A DNA stretch of 64,000 bases from an uncultured Clostridia bacterium. GTDB lineage: Bacteria; Bacillota; Clostridia; Christensenellales; UBA1242. This document shows positions 1 through 8,340 of this stretch, piece after piece; within the stretch, counting starts at the first letter, position 1, and each line of letters opens with the position of its first letter. The notes under the pieces are model-generated. The model was not told the origin of the DNA and ran no database searches. It saw only the letters and a list, made by a program, of their open reading frames with translations. Position numbers and translations under genes: made by a program. The stretch lies in the NCBI GenBank assembly GCA_949949035.1, contig CATLHJ010000004.1:26303-90302 (forward strand), in the 5' to 3' direction.

Positions 1-14
1 ACCCTTTTCCGTAC

Positions 15-412
15 TTAAAGCAGCTTTGTTGCGACAATCTGGCATACAAACGTAGTGATCATCTGTTGTATTTTACCTTGCATGATATCGTCGTAGACTT
101 GGTCGACAATTTCCGCGCCAAATACATAATAATCCGCGAATAGGCGAGAATAATCTTGTTTATCAATAACGACGTAACCGGCCAAAAAGTGTTCTTATAT
201 CTGCGTAATTCATCAGGCAATTGTATGCTGTAAGGTAAGGATATGCGTAAGCATTTTTCTACTTAGGCTAATTCACTGATTGGTGTCATATTAAAACCAT
301 TTTTATGGTCGAAGGTCTTTTCGTTAAAATTGTCTTTTATAAAAGCGGTCAGTTTGTTTTTATTCAAGCCTAGCAGTCCCAACTATACTTCATGATTTTT
401 AACATAACATCG
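15..412 (-). pseudogene. Decayed downstream part of the 413-1003 gene
   Basis: Reading on past the stop codon of the 413-1003 gene in the same frame gives protein-like sequence (for example KNKLTAFIKDNFNEKTF) broken by TAA (413-415), TAG (383-385) and a further in-frame TAA. After a +1-type shift it continues as AGYVVIDKQDYSRLFADYY to a final stop at 15-17. Three stops plus a shift within 400 bp point to a dying gene rather than recoding. No family recognised. I see no other gene in these first 400 bases. Confidence 0.55.
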
Positions 413-1003
413 TTACATTTCGCGTTCTAGTGCTGTCGTAGTTACCGGCGTTTGCTGTGCTGATTGTTCCGCCATCATCTCTGCCTTTTGCTTGCACATA
501 ATCATGTTAATGTTCTCTGTTAACATTTCCAAATCAGATAACAAGATTGATTTTTTCATATCCGGATTATTCATACACTGATCAAACTTTTCTGTCGCAA
601 TAATTCGGTCCAAAAATTGGTTATTTAGCAAATCAGTTGGTTCAATTTCAACCGGTTGACAACGTACCCAAATTTTTTTATCTAGTTCAGGATCAGTTTC
701 TCTAGTATACGGAACACCATCGCAGACAAAAACATAGCGACTGCGTTGATAATGAAAGAGCCCAGCGCACTCGACATTTTTATGTCTGCGACGGGAAGGT
801 CTACACATCGGATCCATCATCTCTTCCATCAGATCATTTCTAGCTTCATTACATCTTTCAATCACGTTTTGGTCAGATGTCGCATTTATCGGTTGTTGAT
901 TTGGCAAATAAGCCACTTGACCATTCACGGTTAAAAAGTGTTTTTGATCAACTTCCTTTTCCCCAAACACATATTGTTTTTCTTGTTCTTGTACTTCTTC
1001 CAT
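413..1003 (-). CDS. Hypothetical protein, likely N-terminal remnant of a longer gene
   Basis: A 196-residue hydrophilic protein with no signal peptide or membrane segment. It starts at ATG 1003 behind a GAAGGGA Shine-Dalgarno. I do not recognise a family. There are Cys residues in the middle (MCRPSRRRHKNVEC and VFVCDG), but no clear zinc-ribbon spacing. The frame remains protein-like beyond its stop codon, so the annotated stop is probably a nonsense mutation and the product a truncated form of a protein that was about 330 residues long. It may or may not still be made. Confidence 0.5.
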   Translation of the reverse strand: MEEVQEQEKQYVFGEKEVDQKHFLTVNGQVAYLPNQQPINATSDQNVIERCNEARNDLMEEMMDPMCRPSRRRHKNVECAGLFHYQRSRYVFVCDGVPYTRETDPELDKKIWVRCQPVEIEPTDLLNNQFLDRIIATEKFDQCMNNPDMKKSILLSDLEMLTENINMIMCKQKAEMMAEQSAQQTPVTTTALEREM

Positions 1004-1210
1004 TTTGTTAAATTCCCTTCACCAACAACATAGATAACACATTATCTTAATTTTAACAAATAATTTTTTGCCGTAACACTGCCTTAATACTGATATTGAA
1101 TCTTTAATTATATTTAGCAATTCCTATGTTATTAACTATCATGTAATATCACAAGAAAAGATTTTCTTCTTTAACATGAATTCTAAAAATTGTCAAAAAC
1201 GATAATTAAA

Positions 1211-1281
1211 GTTGGAAATGAGGTTCAAACTCACAATCTTCGCCATAGCAAACCAAGGCACTACCGCCGGACTACTCCCGC
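1211..1281 (-). pseudogene. tRNA-Gly pseudogene
   Basis: Clearly derived from the intact tRNA-Gly at 3052-3126: the 5' acceptor strand GCGGGAG, the D-loop GGCGGTA and the T-stem GTGAG/CTCAT are kept. The 3' acceptor strand has become TTCCAAC and no longer pairs, the T-loop is TTTGAAC, the D-stem and anticodon stem are mismatched, and there is no encoded CCA. The rest of the 1004-1315 gap is AT-rich and I see no gene in it. Confidence 0.7.
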
Positions 1282-1315
1282 GTAACATAACAACATACTA
1301 CTATCGCTCAAACGC

Positions 1316-2050
1316 TTAAGACGCGGATACAATTATCGCATCAAAAAACCGTGCGTTATTTTCAACAATTTTAATAGTCTTAGCCGCCAGTAATTGTTCA
1401 ATAAAAAACACGTATTGATTATCGGTTAAGTACACTTCTTCAAACATTAAATCCGCCACCAGTTTGGCAACGCGACAACAACCTAAAGCACGTAACTTGG
1501 CGAGAATCATACCGTGATAATAATCCATAGTAACCGATTTGATTTCACCATTGTCCATAATACGCAGCGGACTATTAGCGCGTACCAAATTTTGCCAAGT
1601 TCTGGCATTCGTCTTAATTTCATCACTAGTTAAAAGATGTTCCTGTCGTGCCAAAGCAGTTAATTCTGCGGAACGCATCATACCTGGCGACTGGTAACTG
1701 GGGTTAAATTCGTCGCTGTACACCGCGGCTAATTGGCCATGGTTTTCTTGGGCAAGGTTACTTAGCATCAGTAACAGCAACTGCGTATAAATATATTGAT
1801 GACTGGTCCACACCCGAACTTTATCACCACCGGCTAACGCTTCGCGAATAATCTTTAATTCCGGTTGGAAGTAGTAACTACTTTGCTCAAAGCGCAATGA
1901 TTCGGGGATAACAATTTCCCCACTATCCACACCTGACAAATCAGCAATATTCAACGCAACGTTCAATTTAAGAACCTTATTTTTACCCAAGTCGCTGTGT
2001 AAAAAACTTTGATAACACGAATTTCCCCAGACAATTTCTAAAGTTTGCAT
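1316..2050 (-). CDS. DUF1835/DUF3658-like protein
   Basis: A 244-residue soluble protein. The start MQTLEIVWGNSCYQSF, a middle segment on VRVWTSHQYIYTQLLLLMLS, and the W-x-x-LVRANSPLRIMDNGEI segment near residue 155 match the pattern of DUF1835 followed by DUF3658, a pair found in Firmicutes proteins of unknown biochemical function. The start ATG at 2050 follows GGGAGGAA. It lies 32 bp downstream of the transglutaminase-like gene on the same strand, so the two are probably co-transcribed. Family assignment rests on motif memory only. Confidence 0.5.
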   Translation of the reverse strand: MQTLEIVWGNSCYQSFLHSDLGKNKVLKLNVALNIADLSGVDSGEIVIPESLRFEQSSYYFQPELKIIREALAGGDKVRVWTSHQYIYTQLLLLMLSNLAQENHGQLAAVYSDEFNPSYQSPGMMRSAELTALARQEHLLTSDEIKTNARTWQNLVRANSPLRIMDNGEIKSVTMDYYHGMILAKLRALGCCRVAKLVADLMFEEVYLTDNQYVFFIEQLLAAKTIKIVENNARFFDAIIVSAS

Positions 2051-2082
2051 GACATTCCTCCCGCAATGATAATTTATATAGC

Positions 2083-3009
2083 TCAGGTCAAATCATCTTT
2101 ATCCAGTTCTAAGTGCAAGAATGAATTGTTTAATTTACTGGCCACGCACCTAAACTTTTTATTGTTTTCCCAAATCGCTTGTAATTCATCAAAATTTTTA
2201 TCGACATCTTGCATCAATTCGGCCAAATGATCCATTTCGTCCAATGTCGATGCTTTTAAGGTGCTTAAATCGTTGGGGCTTTCCCACAAGAAAACTGGCA
2301 TAGTGACATAGTTTATCTCGTCATGAAACAGTGCATGAAAATCGGCCAGCAATGACCAAGCGAAAGTCATATCACCCATATGGTTCTGCCCATTCAAATA
2401 GTTTTCTTTATTAACTAATTTACCCTGGCGCAAAGCGAGCCAAGCGTCGGCCGCCCAAATAAATTGGGAATCGGAGAAATTAAAGACGTTAAAAGTTTTA
2501 GTCTTTACATTCGCTTGCGAATCAACGTTAATCCATTTATTGAAATTTTTATCGTAATATTGAACAATCCAATGGTCGACGATTTTATCGTCATAAAGGT
2601 AATTCGCGAATCCGGAACGACAACGACAAAGTATACCCTTGGCTTTCAAAATTGCTGCGTACAGAACCGACACATAACGGCAAGTGATAATCAACTTTTT
2701 ATTAGGGTCATTGTTATACAAAGGAAACTCATTTTTGCCATTCAGGCGAAAAATTTCGGCTGTCATGGCGGTTGCGGTCAACAAAACATCATCTAGACAG
2801 CGGTAATTTTGCCATTTATATTTAAGATTGATTTTGTGCAAATCATTAGACAAAAAAGTTCGATACAAAGACATTTTGTGGATATGTTGCCGATTGACCA
2901 ACTCTCTTAATTGATAAATATCGTCGGGTAAGGATTGATAAAATTCTTGGTAAGGGCCGAAATCAGTATATAGACCAGTCTTTAAATAATGATCTAAAAT
3001 TTTTTTCAT
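2083..3009 (-). CDS. Transglutaminase-like cysteine protein
   Basis: A 308-residue cytoplasmic-looking protein. The transglutaminase-like triad is visible in order: Cys in [20 protein letters not shown], His in [12 protein letters not shown] and Asp in KWINVDSQ, within about residues 105-165. This is the spacing seen in the transglutaminase/protease superfamily, whose members cleave or cross-link peptides; the substrate is unknown. It starts at ATG 3009 with a strong GGGGGGAA ribosome site and is followed by the DUF1835-like gene in an apparent two-gene operon just downstream of tRNA-Gly. Confidence 0.65.
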   Translation of the reverse strand: MKKILDHYLKTGLYTDFGPYQEFYQSLPDDIYQLRELVNRQHIHKMSLYRTFLSNDLHKINLKYKWQNYRCLDDVLLTATAMTAEIFRLNGKNEFPLYNNDPNKKLIITCRYVSVLYAAILKAKGILCRCRSGFANYLYDDKIVDHWIVQYYDKNFNKWINVDSQANVKTKTFNVFNFSDSQFIWAADAWLALRQGKLVNKENYLNGQNHMGDMTFAWSLLADFHALFHDEINYVTMPVFLWESPNDLSTLKASTLDEMDHLAELMQDVDKNFDELQAIWENNKKFRCVASKLNNSFLHLELDKDDLT

Positions 3010-3051
3010 CTGTTTTTCCCCCCAAGATTCGTAAGAGTTTGATTGTATAAT

Positions 3052-3126
3052 TGGAGCGGGAAATGAGGTTCGAACTCACGACCTTCGCCTTGGCAAGGCG
3101 ACGCACTACCGCTGTGCTACTCCCGC
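3052..3126 (-). tRNA. tRNA-Gly (GCC)
   Basis: A complete cloverleaf: acceptor GCGGGAG/TTCCCGC, D-stem GCAC/GTGC, anticodon stem TCGCC/GGCGA around loop TTGCCAA (anticodon GCC), T-arm GTGAG-TTCGAAC-CTCAT, and an encoded CCA. A degenerate copy lies at 1211-1281. Confidence 0.95.
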
Positions 3127-3135
3127 GTACATAAT

Positions 3136-3165
3136 ATAATAACATATCTATTAGGTTAATGGCAA
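3136..3165 (-). promoter_or_regulatory. Promoter of tRNA-Gly
   Basis: Minus-strand -35 TTGCCA (3165-3160) and -10 TATTAT (3141-3136), 18-bp spacer, placing the start of transcription a few bases before the tRNA. Confidence 0.6.
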
Positions 3166-3208
3166 GTGTTTTTACGTTACCATTCTAAATTTATGTTTAA
3201 CTTTACAT

Positions 3209-5836
3209 TCAGCGAGAGAGCCGATCGACGGACCGTTCAAACATTGTATCAAAACTTTCATCACGCCAATCCGTAACAACATCGGTATTAACTTGTTCAA
3301 GGTTCAGGTCATTGTTAGCAAACGCACTGGCCTTTAAGGTGAAAGTACTCAATCGGTCAAGGCCAACAGGCGACTGGGACTCCACTACAGATTTCGCCTC
3401 CACTATAGAAGCGGGCTCCACGGTCGGTTCAGGTTCAGTTACGGGGTCTGATTCCACAACCGATTCTTGAATGCTGTAATTTCCCATACGCTCGGGACCA
3501 AAAGTCGGGTCAGTGTTCATTACGGGTTCCAGTTCAGTAACTGATTCTGGCTGAATAACGGGTTCCGTTACCAATTCTGGTTCTACATCTCTGGTCTTAA
3601 TTTCGTAACTGGTCATGCGTTCTGGACCAAAAGTTGGGTCTGGTGCAATCATATCTACCGGTTCCTGCTCCATAACTGGTTCGGGAACTACGTGCTCCGG
3701 AGCGGTAAGGGGTTGTTCACTAACTGTTTCTTGCAAGTTATAATCCGCCATGCGATCGGGACCAAAAGTCGGATCGGCAGAAATTTCCGGATTGGTAATC
3801 AGTTCTGGTTCAACTGCTGGTTCGTAAATTGGTTCAGCAACGACAGGTTCGGGCTCAATGTTGTAATCAGTGACTCTCTCGGGTGCTAAATGGGTCGTAA
3901 TCGCTGGTTGCGGTACGCTATGTCCACCAATTAAGTCGGCATGTTCGTCCAAAATACTGTCGGCTTCCAAAATTTTATCAATCGTATTCGTCGTCAATTT
4001 TCCATTTAACAAATTATCCAATTCTGTTTTGAAGGCTCCACCCTTGAACATACGAGCACCCGCCAAGTTGCGTAAAGCACCATCGGCATCTTGCACTCCG
4101 GCGTTATGTAAGGTATCAACAGCCCGTTGGTATTCAGCCGTATTGTACCAATCCTGTTGTTGATATTGACCACTAGCCTGATTCATTTGGAACATACGAT
4201 CAGTATCAGGGTTGGCCGTGCTGCGAGCGGCATCCGTTAAATCAAAGCGGTGATTTTGCAATTCCGTTAACTTAACATTAAAAACTTTATCTTGGTTATT
4301 TTGTGTTTCTTGTAAAGCCATGGCATAGTCTTTTTCGGGGGCATCCAAAGACACACCGTCGGTGTTTTTTACGATGTTTTCGTGATTGAAGTTTTCGGTT
4401 TGCAAAGTCTGTAGTTTGGGTTTAATACCTAATTTTGCACGTAAGTCATCGGCAAAACCATGGCCATCGAAGTTTTCCGTTACGGCCGAACCAAACGTCG
4501 AACCAAATTTACCACCCAACCATAACGCGGTGCTGTGCAGAATCGCCTTACCGGCCGTGGACAAATAATCTTTAACCGACAACTTTTCATCGTAACGCAA
4601 TTTAGCCCTTTGTTTACTGATGTCAGTAAAGAACGTTTTGACCATCATGCTGCCCGCACCGATGTAACGGCCTACTGGGCCCAAAACCATAGTGGCAGCA
4701 TATGGTGCTACGCTGGCAGCGGTATTGATGGCGATACGTGCCGCATCACGCGGACCCAACGAGCGATTTTGCGCGGCAGCGATTTGGCTGGCTTGTTTAT
4801 ATTCAGAATGTGCTTTTTTAACAGCAGTCATAATAGCCATGGTACCACCTAAATAATTACCAACTACGGGAATTTGACTTAATAAGTTTACCGCAAAAGA
4901 AGCCCCCGCAGCGATACCAAAGGTCTTTCCTGCCCCCAATAAGTTGGTAGCTAAATTTGCTAAAAAATGTTGATTATTTTTATCACTGCCATCAATTTCG
5001 GTGCCCAAGAAAGCCCTAGGGTACTTTTTGTCGTCTATTTTACGACGTTTCATTAAGGCTAAAACAGTTTGGTCATAGGCTTCAATCTGCCCGATTAGAT
5101 CGGCATTTTGCACGCCCGTTTGCGCTTGTTGGGCTTGTGGGTTAAGCATACTTTCGTTAACATCAGAAATTTTATTACCTAAATTATCACCCAACAGATT
5201 AACATACCCATCGCGTAATTTTGCAACTAAATTAGCCCTGGAAGTAAATACATTACCGTAATGTTTTGGGCCATTGCAAACTGCCGCAATATCGGCTGCG
5301 CGATAAAGATTATCGAAGGTGGTTAAAGCGTTATCAATTTTACCATGGGCGGTCGTTTTGGCCCGTTTAGATCCTGCCGAAGCATCAACCATACGACGCA
5401 AGTTACCTTCGTTTAGCACAATGCCGTTCAAGTTTTCGTTTTTAGAGTAATCGACATCCAAAAAACCAAAAACGTCGTTAGCTTGCGATTCAAATTTACG
5501 GCGTTGTGCTACCGGCAGCGCTTGGTAGACCGCACTTTCCATTACGTCGGCCAATAGATCGTGCCCCATGGCCTTAATATTCTGGGCGTCAAAAGTCATT
5601 AAATAAGCAACAAAATTTGCGTCGGTTACTTGGTCATTGGTTAGCAAAGCGTCTAAACGTTGACTGACAGCATTCAGTAATTGCGCCGGTTGCTTGGGTA
5701 AATTGGGTACGCCATTCGGTTCTAAAAAGCCCATCATACGGGTAGCCAACAACACCGACTTGGTCATATCCAAGTAACTGCTTGAATTAAACAATTGAGT
5801 AAATTTAGTTAATAATGTTTTATTGTTTGCTGCCAT
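3209..5836 (-). CDS. Large hypothetical protein with C-terminal PTFGPERM repeats
   Basis: About 875 residues, family not recognised. The first 280 residues are alpha-helical and soluble-looking. A middle part (about 310-430) holds glycine/alanine-rich hydrophobic segments such as GIAAGASFAVNLL and APYAATMVLGPVGRYIGAG, possibly membrane-inserting. The C-terminal third (about 640-860) is rich in Pro, Glu and Val and carries four to five copies of a unit of the form DPTFGP[ED]RM-x-x-Y, about 45-50 residues apart. I chose ATG 5836 because a -10 box TATACT (5848-5843) sits 6 nt before it, making a longer start at 5854 unlikely. A structural or surface/secreted effector role is possible but unsupported. 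Confidence 0.75.
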   Translation of the reverse strand: MAANNKTLLTKFTQLFNSSSYLDMTKSVLLATRMMGFLEPNGVPNLPKQPAQLLNAVSQRLDALLTNDQVTDANFVAYLMTFDAQNIKAMGHDLLADVMESAVYQALPVAQRRKFESQANDVFGFLDVDYSKNENLNGIVLNEGNLRRMVDASAGSKRAKTTAHGKIDNALTTFDNLYRAADIAAVCNGPKHYGNVFTSRANLVAKLRDGYVNLLGDNLGNKISDVNESMLNPQAQQAQTGVQNADLIGQIEAYDQTVLALMKRRKIDDKKYPRAFLGTEIDGSDKNNQHFLANLATNLLGAGKTFGIAAGASFAVNLLSQIPVVGNYLGGTMAIMTAVKKAHSEYKQASQIAAAQNRSLGPRDAARIAINTAASVAPYAATMVLGPVGRYIGAGSMMVKTFFTDISKQRAKLRYDEKLSVKDYLSTAGKAILHSTALWLGGKFGSTFGSAVTENFDGHGFADDLRAKLGIKPKLQTLQTENFNHENIVKNTDGVSLDAPEKDYAMALQETQNNQDKVFNVKLTELQNHRFDLTDAARSTANPDTDRMFQMNQASGQYQQQDWYNTAEYQRAVDTLHNAGVQDADGALRNLAGARMFKGGAFKTELDNLLNGKLTTNTIDKILEADSILDEHADLIGGHSVPQPAITTHLAPERVTDYNIEPEPVVAEPIYEPAVEPELITNPEISADPTFGPDRMADYNLQETVSEQPLTAPEHVVPEPVMEQEPVDMIAPDPTFGPERMTSYEIKTRDVEPELVTEPVIQPESVTELEPVMNTDPTFGPERMGNYSIQESVVESDPVTEPEPTVEPASIVEAKSVVESQSPVGLDRLSTFTLKASAFANNDLNLEQVNTDVVTDWRDESFDTMFERSVDRLSR

Positions 5837-5842
5837 AGTGGC

Positions 5843-5848
5843 AGTATA
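5843..5848 (-). promoter_or_regulatory. -10 box for leaderless start of the 3209-5836 gene
   Basis: TATACT on the minus strand ends 6 nt before the ATG at 5836, so the mRNA would begin at or next to the start codon. Confidence 0.5.
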
Positions 5849-5943
5849 CGACAAAACCCGCCGAAAAGCAATATGTTTTAAGATAACGCGGCGGAAAATT
5901 TTCGTTCGATACCGGTTAAAATTTATTATTAAAATTTAAGTAT

Positions 5944-5972
5944 TTGCAAACTGCTTTTTGCTGTGTTATAAT
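5944..5972 (+). promoter_or_regulatory. Promoter of tRNA-Phe
   Basis: -35 TTGCAA (5944-5949), 17-bp spacer, -10 TATAAT (5967-5972), 12 bp before the tRNA. Confidence 0.8.
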
Positions 5973-5984
5973 TTGTTTACGTAC

Positions 5985-6060
5985 GCCTTCGTAGCTCAGT
6001 CGGTAGAGCAAGAGACTGAAAATCTCTGTGTCCGTGGTTCGATTCCGCGCGAAGGCACCA
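5985..6060 (+). tRNA. tRNA-Phe (GAA), integration target
   Basis: A full cloverleaf with anticodon GAA in the loop after AGAGACT and encoded CCA (6058-6060). Its 3' part from 6014 on is duplicated exactly at 15740-15787, showing that element 1 integrated here and that the insertion restores an intact tRNA. Confidence 0.97.
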
Positions 6061-6061
6061 C
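6014..6061. repeat. attL, 48-bp core inside tRNA-Phe
   Basis: Identical over 48 bp to 15740-15787. It covers the anticodon loop to the CCA of tRNA-Phe plus one base. Confidence 0.95.
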
Positions 6062-6135
6062 AACACAATATATAGAGTTGTAAAAACGCACTTCCCCACA
6101 ATAAACGTGCGTTTTTTGTATATTTTTTTATCAAA

Positions 6136-6157
6136 TTTTGGGGCAGAATTTGGGGCA
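6136..6157. promoter_or_regulatory. Probable integrase arm-type site, left
   Basis: A 22-bp sequence containing two TTGGGGCA octamers 12 bp apart. An exact copy lies at 15649-15670, each copy 70-75 bp inside the att core. This is the layout expected of P and P' arm-binding sites for the integrase. Confidence 0.6.
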
Positions 6158-6162
6158 CTTTT

Positions 6163-7452
6163 TCAATCAAAAGTTGGGTATAAATTACCGTAGATATTGA
6201 CGATATCGTTTTTAGTGATTGCGGGGTCAAAATCGGTGTAAATATCGTCGGTAACCCTTGTGCTACGGTGACCCAGCAAACTTGCCCGCATTTTAACGTC
6301 TTTAGCACCAAGATAATAAAGGTTGGTGGCAAAAGTATGGCGTAAACGATGAATCGGCTTTTCTTGTACCTGGCGTTCAATTTTTAACTTTATCAGCAGC
6401 TCCCTGAACTTTTTGGTGTAATAGGTGCTGGCATACTTGAACATTGTTGGCCAATTCGCTTTTAACTTGGCGCAGTAGGCTGCAGAAAGTGGAACATAAC
6501 CAGAGGTGCCATCGCGTTTGGTGCGGTTGAGGTAGATACGGTTATTATTCCAATCTGGCACTGCATTAAAGGCTTCACCCAAACGACAACCCACCATAAG
6601 GAAAAACTCGATTTCGTTGCCAATGTTGGTTTCGTCGCGGTTGACGTAGATAAGTTGCTGTTCTTTAGGTGTAAACCAACGGCCTTTCTCTTGCTTGACG
6701 GCGGTGATGCTGATGATGTCAGACTTTTTCAAGTTTGCGATCGGGTTATGTTTAAGTATGGTACCGGTTTCGGCCGCTTCGGCAAAAGTGTTTTTCAGCA
6801 AGATATAAGCGTGTGCGGCCATACGGTGCGCCTTGATTCCGTTAAGCACGTCCACGATCATGCCTTTGGTGTAATGCTCAATGTTGGCGGTTAAGCAGCT
6901 CAAATATTTTTTGATCACTGTTTTGTAACTTGTTGATTTGCAGTTTTGCTTGTAGCGTAAATAATATTCCTTGATTAAGTCTACCAAGCGGTGATTGTTG
7001 GGGCGATTTACTGCCTTGGCTTTGTTGCCAATTTTCCGCAATTCTTTTTTGTAGGTAGAAAGTTTTTTAAGGAAAGCACCGGGATCGGCCATACATATTG
7101 TGTGATATACCCCGTCAATCATTTTACGCCACTCGCACCGCCCATCGCTACGAATACGACAGTTTGGTGTTTGTGATATTTTTTGTAATAATTTTTTTTG
7201 CATAATTTCTTCATTCTCCTTTTCTTTTTCGAAAATGAAGTTTTTTGCATCTGTTCCAGTTATTAAGTTGTCAAGGTTCGCGGTGTCGCTGTTGGTGAAA
7301 ATTTGCCACGGTAGGGTGTTCAGTAGGTGTTGATCGTGTTCACCATAAGCGTCACCAAGTTGGTAGGCAAAGTCCTTTATTCGGCTGGTAACATCATCGA
7401 TAAGATTTTGCAATAGTTCATTGGTGCATTTGATAATAAAGTTTTTGTTCAT
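6163..7452 (-). CDS. int: Tyrosine recombinase (phage integrase)
   Basis: A 429-residue integrase catalysing site-specific strand exchange between the element and tRNA-Phe. The catalytic domain shows Arg in VGCRLGEAFN (about residue 290), H-x-x-R in IHRLRHTFATN (about 368-371), His in LLGHRSTRVTDD (about 395) and the nucleophile Tyr in DDIYTDF (about 405). A core-binding domain precedes it, and the N-terminal 120 residues are longer than in minimal integrases. It lies immediately inside attL, pointing towards it, with an arm-type site between its stop and the core. This is the usual arrangement for tRNA-targeting integrases. Start ATG 7452 has no clear Shine-Dalgarno. Confidence 0.93.
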   Translation of the reverse strand: MNKNFIIKCTNELLQNLIDDVTSRIKDFAYQLGDAYGEHDQHLLNTLPWQIFTNSDTANLDNLITGTDAKNFIFEKEKENEEIMQKKLLQKISQTPNCRIRSDGRCEWRKMIDGVYHTICMADPGAFLKKLSTYKKELRKIGNKAKAVNRPNNHRLVDLIKEYYLRYKQNCKSTSYKTVIKKYLSCLTANIEHYTKGMIVDVLNGIKAHRMAAHAYILLKNTFAEAAETGTILKHNPIANLKKSDIISITAVKQEKGRWFTPKEQQLIYVNRDETNIGNEIEFFLMVGCRLGEAFNAVPDWNNNRIYLNRTKRDGTSGYVPLSAAYCAKLKANWPTMFKYASTYYTKKFRELLIKLKIERQVQEKPIHRLRHTFATNLYYLGAKDVKMRASLLGHRSTRVTDDIYTDFDPAITKNDIVNIYGNLYPTFD

Positions 7453-7516
7453 CTAGCAATGGTAAACTTTGCGCAATCGAAATTAAATATAGTTACAGCA
7501 TTTTGCACCACCAATT

Positions 7517-7933
7517 TTAACCGACGCTAGCGTCTTGGTTTGCCTTGATGTTGGCTCTGTTGCGCCCACTGGCTTCGCCCTGGGCAAACGCTTCGGCTGC
7601 AATGTTGTTTTTAAGTTCTTGTAAGCCCTGTATTTGGCCCAGTACTCGCTGTTTTTGGTTATTCGATAATTTATTCCACCCGTCTAATAATTCGCGGGTA
7701 TCGGCATCCAGTGGCGTTTCTTGGCATTCTGGTACCGTGCGACCAATTAGTTCGTCGATTGAAACGTTGAGATAATCAGCAATTTTTTTTACTGCAATAA
7801 GTGTAATGTTTTGGCTGTCGCGATTTCGCCAATTAGAAAGTACACCTGTTGATAAACCGCAATCTACCAGCATTTTGCTTTGTTTAATATTTTTTTGTTT
7901 TAGGACCCTTTCTATGTTATCAATTAGTTCCAT
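7517..7933 (-). CDS. XRE-family repressor (CI-like)
   Basis: A 138-residue protein with an N-terminal helix-turn-helix (about residues 1-62, including QSKMLVDCGLSTGVLSNWRN and the YLNVSIDELIG end typical of XRE domains), then a short Gln/Asn/Ala-rich tail with no peptidase domain. Start ATG 7933 follows AAAAGGGG; longer readings upstream run across the operators and are unlikely. It is transcribed divergently from the element's main operon across two identical operators, so it probably maintains the quiescent state and controls its own gene. Without a LexA-type autocleavage domain, induction must work differently from lambda CI. Confidence 0.85.
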   Translation of the reverse strand: MELIDNIERVLKQKNIKQSKMLVDCGLSTGVLSNWRNRDSQNITLIAVKKIADYLNVSIDELIGRTVPECQETPLDADTRELLDGWNKLSNNQKQRVLGQIQGLQELKNNIAAEAFAQGEASGRNRANIKANQDASVG

Positions 7934-7956
7934 ATTAACCCCTTTTATCGGCATTC

Positions 7957-8001
7957 TTTCAACTGTGAAAAAATAGTTGCAAAATTCTTTCAACTGTGAA
8001 A
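7957..8001. promoter_or_regulatory. Two repressor operators
   Basis: The dyad TTTCAACTGTGAAA occurs twice, at 7957-7970 and 7988-8001, 31 bp apart (three helical turns) in the intergenic region between the repressor and the main operon. The second copy lies inside the rightward promoter. Confidence 0.7.
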
Positions 8002-8005
8002 TAAT
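7977..8005 (+). promoter_or_regulatory. Rightward promoter of element 1
   Basis: -35 TTGCAA (7977-7982), 17-bp spacer, -10 AATAAT (8000-8005). Operator 2 occupies the spacer and touches the -10, so bound repressor would block the main operon. Confidence 0.6.
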
Positions 8006-8011
8006 GCAATT

Positions 8012-8169
8012 AAGACAAGGCGGGAGTGCCGCCGTCGGACACGGATACCTGCGAAAAAACCGTTTTTGCCCCAATCAAAAATGGAACAAAAACGCAGTTT
8101 CCATGGTTTGTGACCGAACACCACAATTTACCACAGCGGCACCGTCATTGTCAAAGAAAGGAGAAAACA
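8012..8169 (+). promoter_or_regulatory. Structured untranslated leader of element 1 operon
   Basis: About 160 nt between the promoter and the first gene contain nested inverted repeats: GTGCCGC near 8025 with GCGGCAC near 8135 outside, and CGTTTTTG (8061-8068) with CAAAAACG (8087-8094) inside, followed by an AAAGGAG ribosome site. The role is unknown; it may be an attenuator, a packaging signal or a replication signal. Confidence 0.35.
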
Positions 8170-8340
8170 ATGATAAAAAAATCGTATCTGTCACCAAATC
8201 AATTTAAGGAGTTAAAAGCGTTTGCGGCACGCCACGGGATCCAGGACAACAACACTTTGTTCGAAATTGTCAAAGGTTTGGACTACCAAGCCGCTCGCAA
8301 CGCCATTGTTGGTTACGGCATTTGCCAAGGGGTGGACTAA
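8170..8340 (+). CDS. Small hypothetical protein
   Basis: A 56-residue soluble, mixed-charge protein (starts MIKKSYLSPNQFKELKAFA), first gene of the operon. ATG 8170 follows AAAGGAGAAAACA. Its stop overlaps the start of the spike gene (TAATG), so the two are translationally coupled. No family recognised. It has no membrane segment and therefore does not look like a filamentous-phage coat protein. Confidence 0.65.
   Translation: MIKKSYLSPNQFKELKAFAARHGIQDNNTLFEIVKGLDYQAARNAIVGYGICQGVD

Noticed and set aside
15..412. Stop-codon recoding instead of decay
   Set aside because: Both TAA and TAG occur in frame, a frameshift follows, and other genes in the window end normally with these codons.
5916..6380. 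Minus-strand open frame across tRNA-Phe and attL
   Set aside because: It is antisense to the tRNA and overlaps the integrase 3' end; the same AFARNRTTDTEIF peptide appears at attR only because the tRNA end is duplicated.
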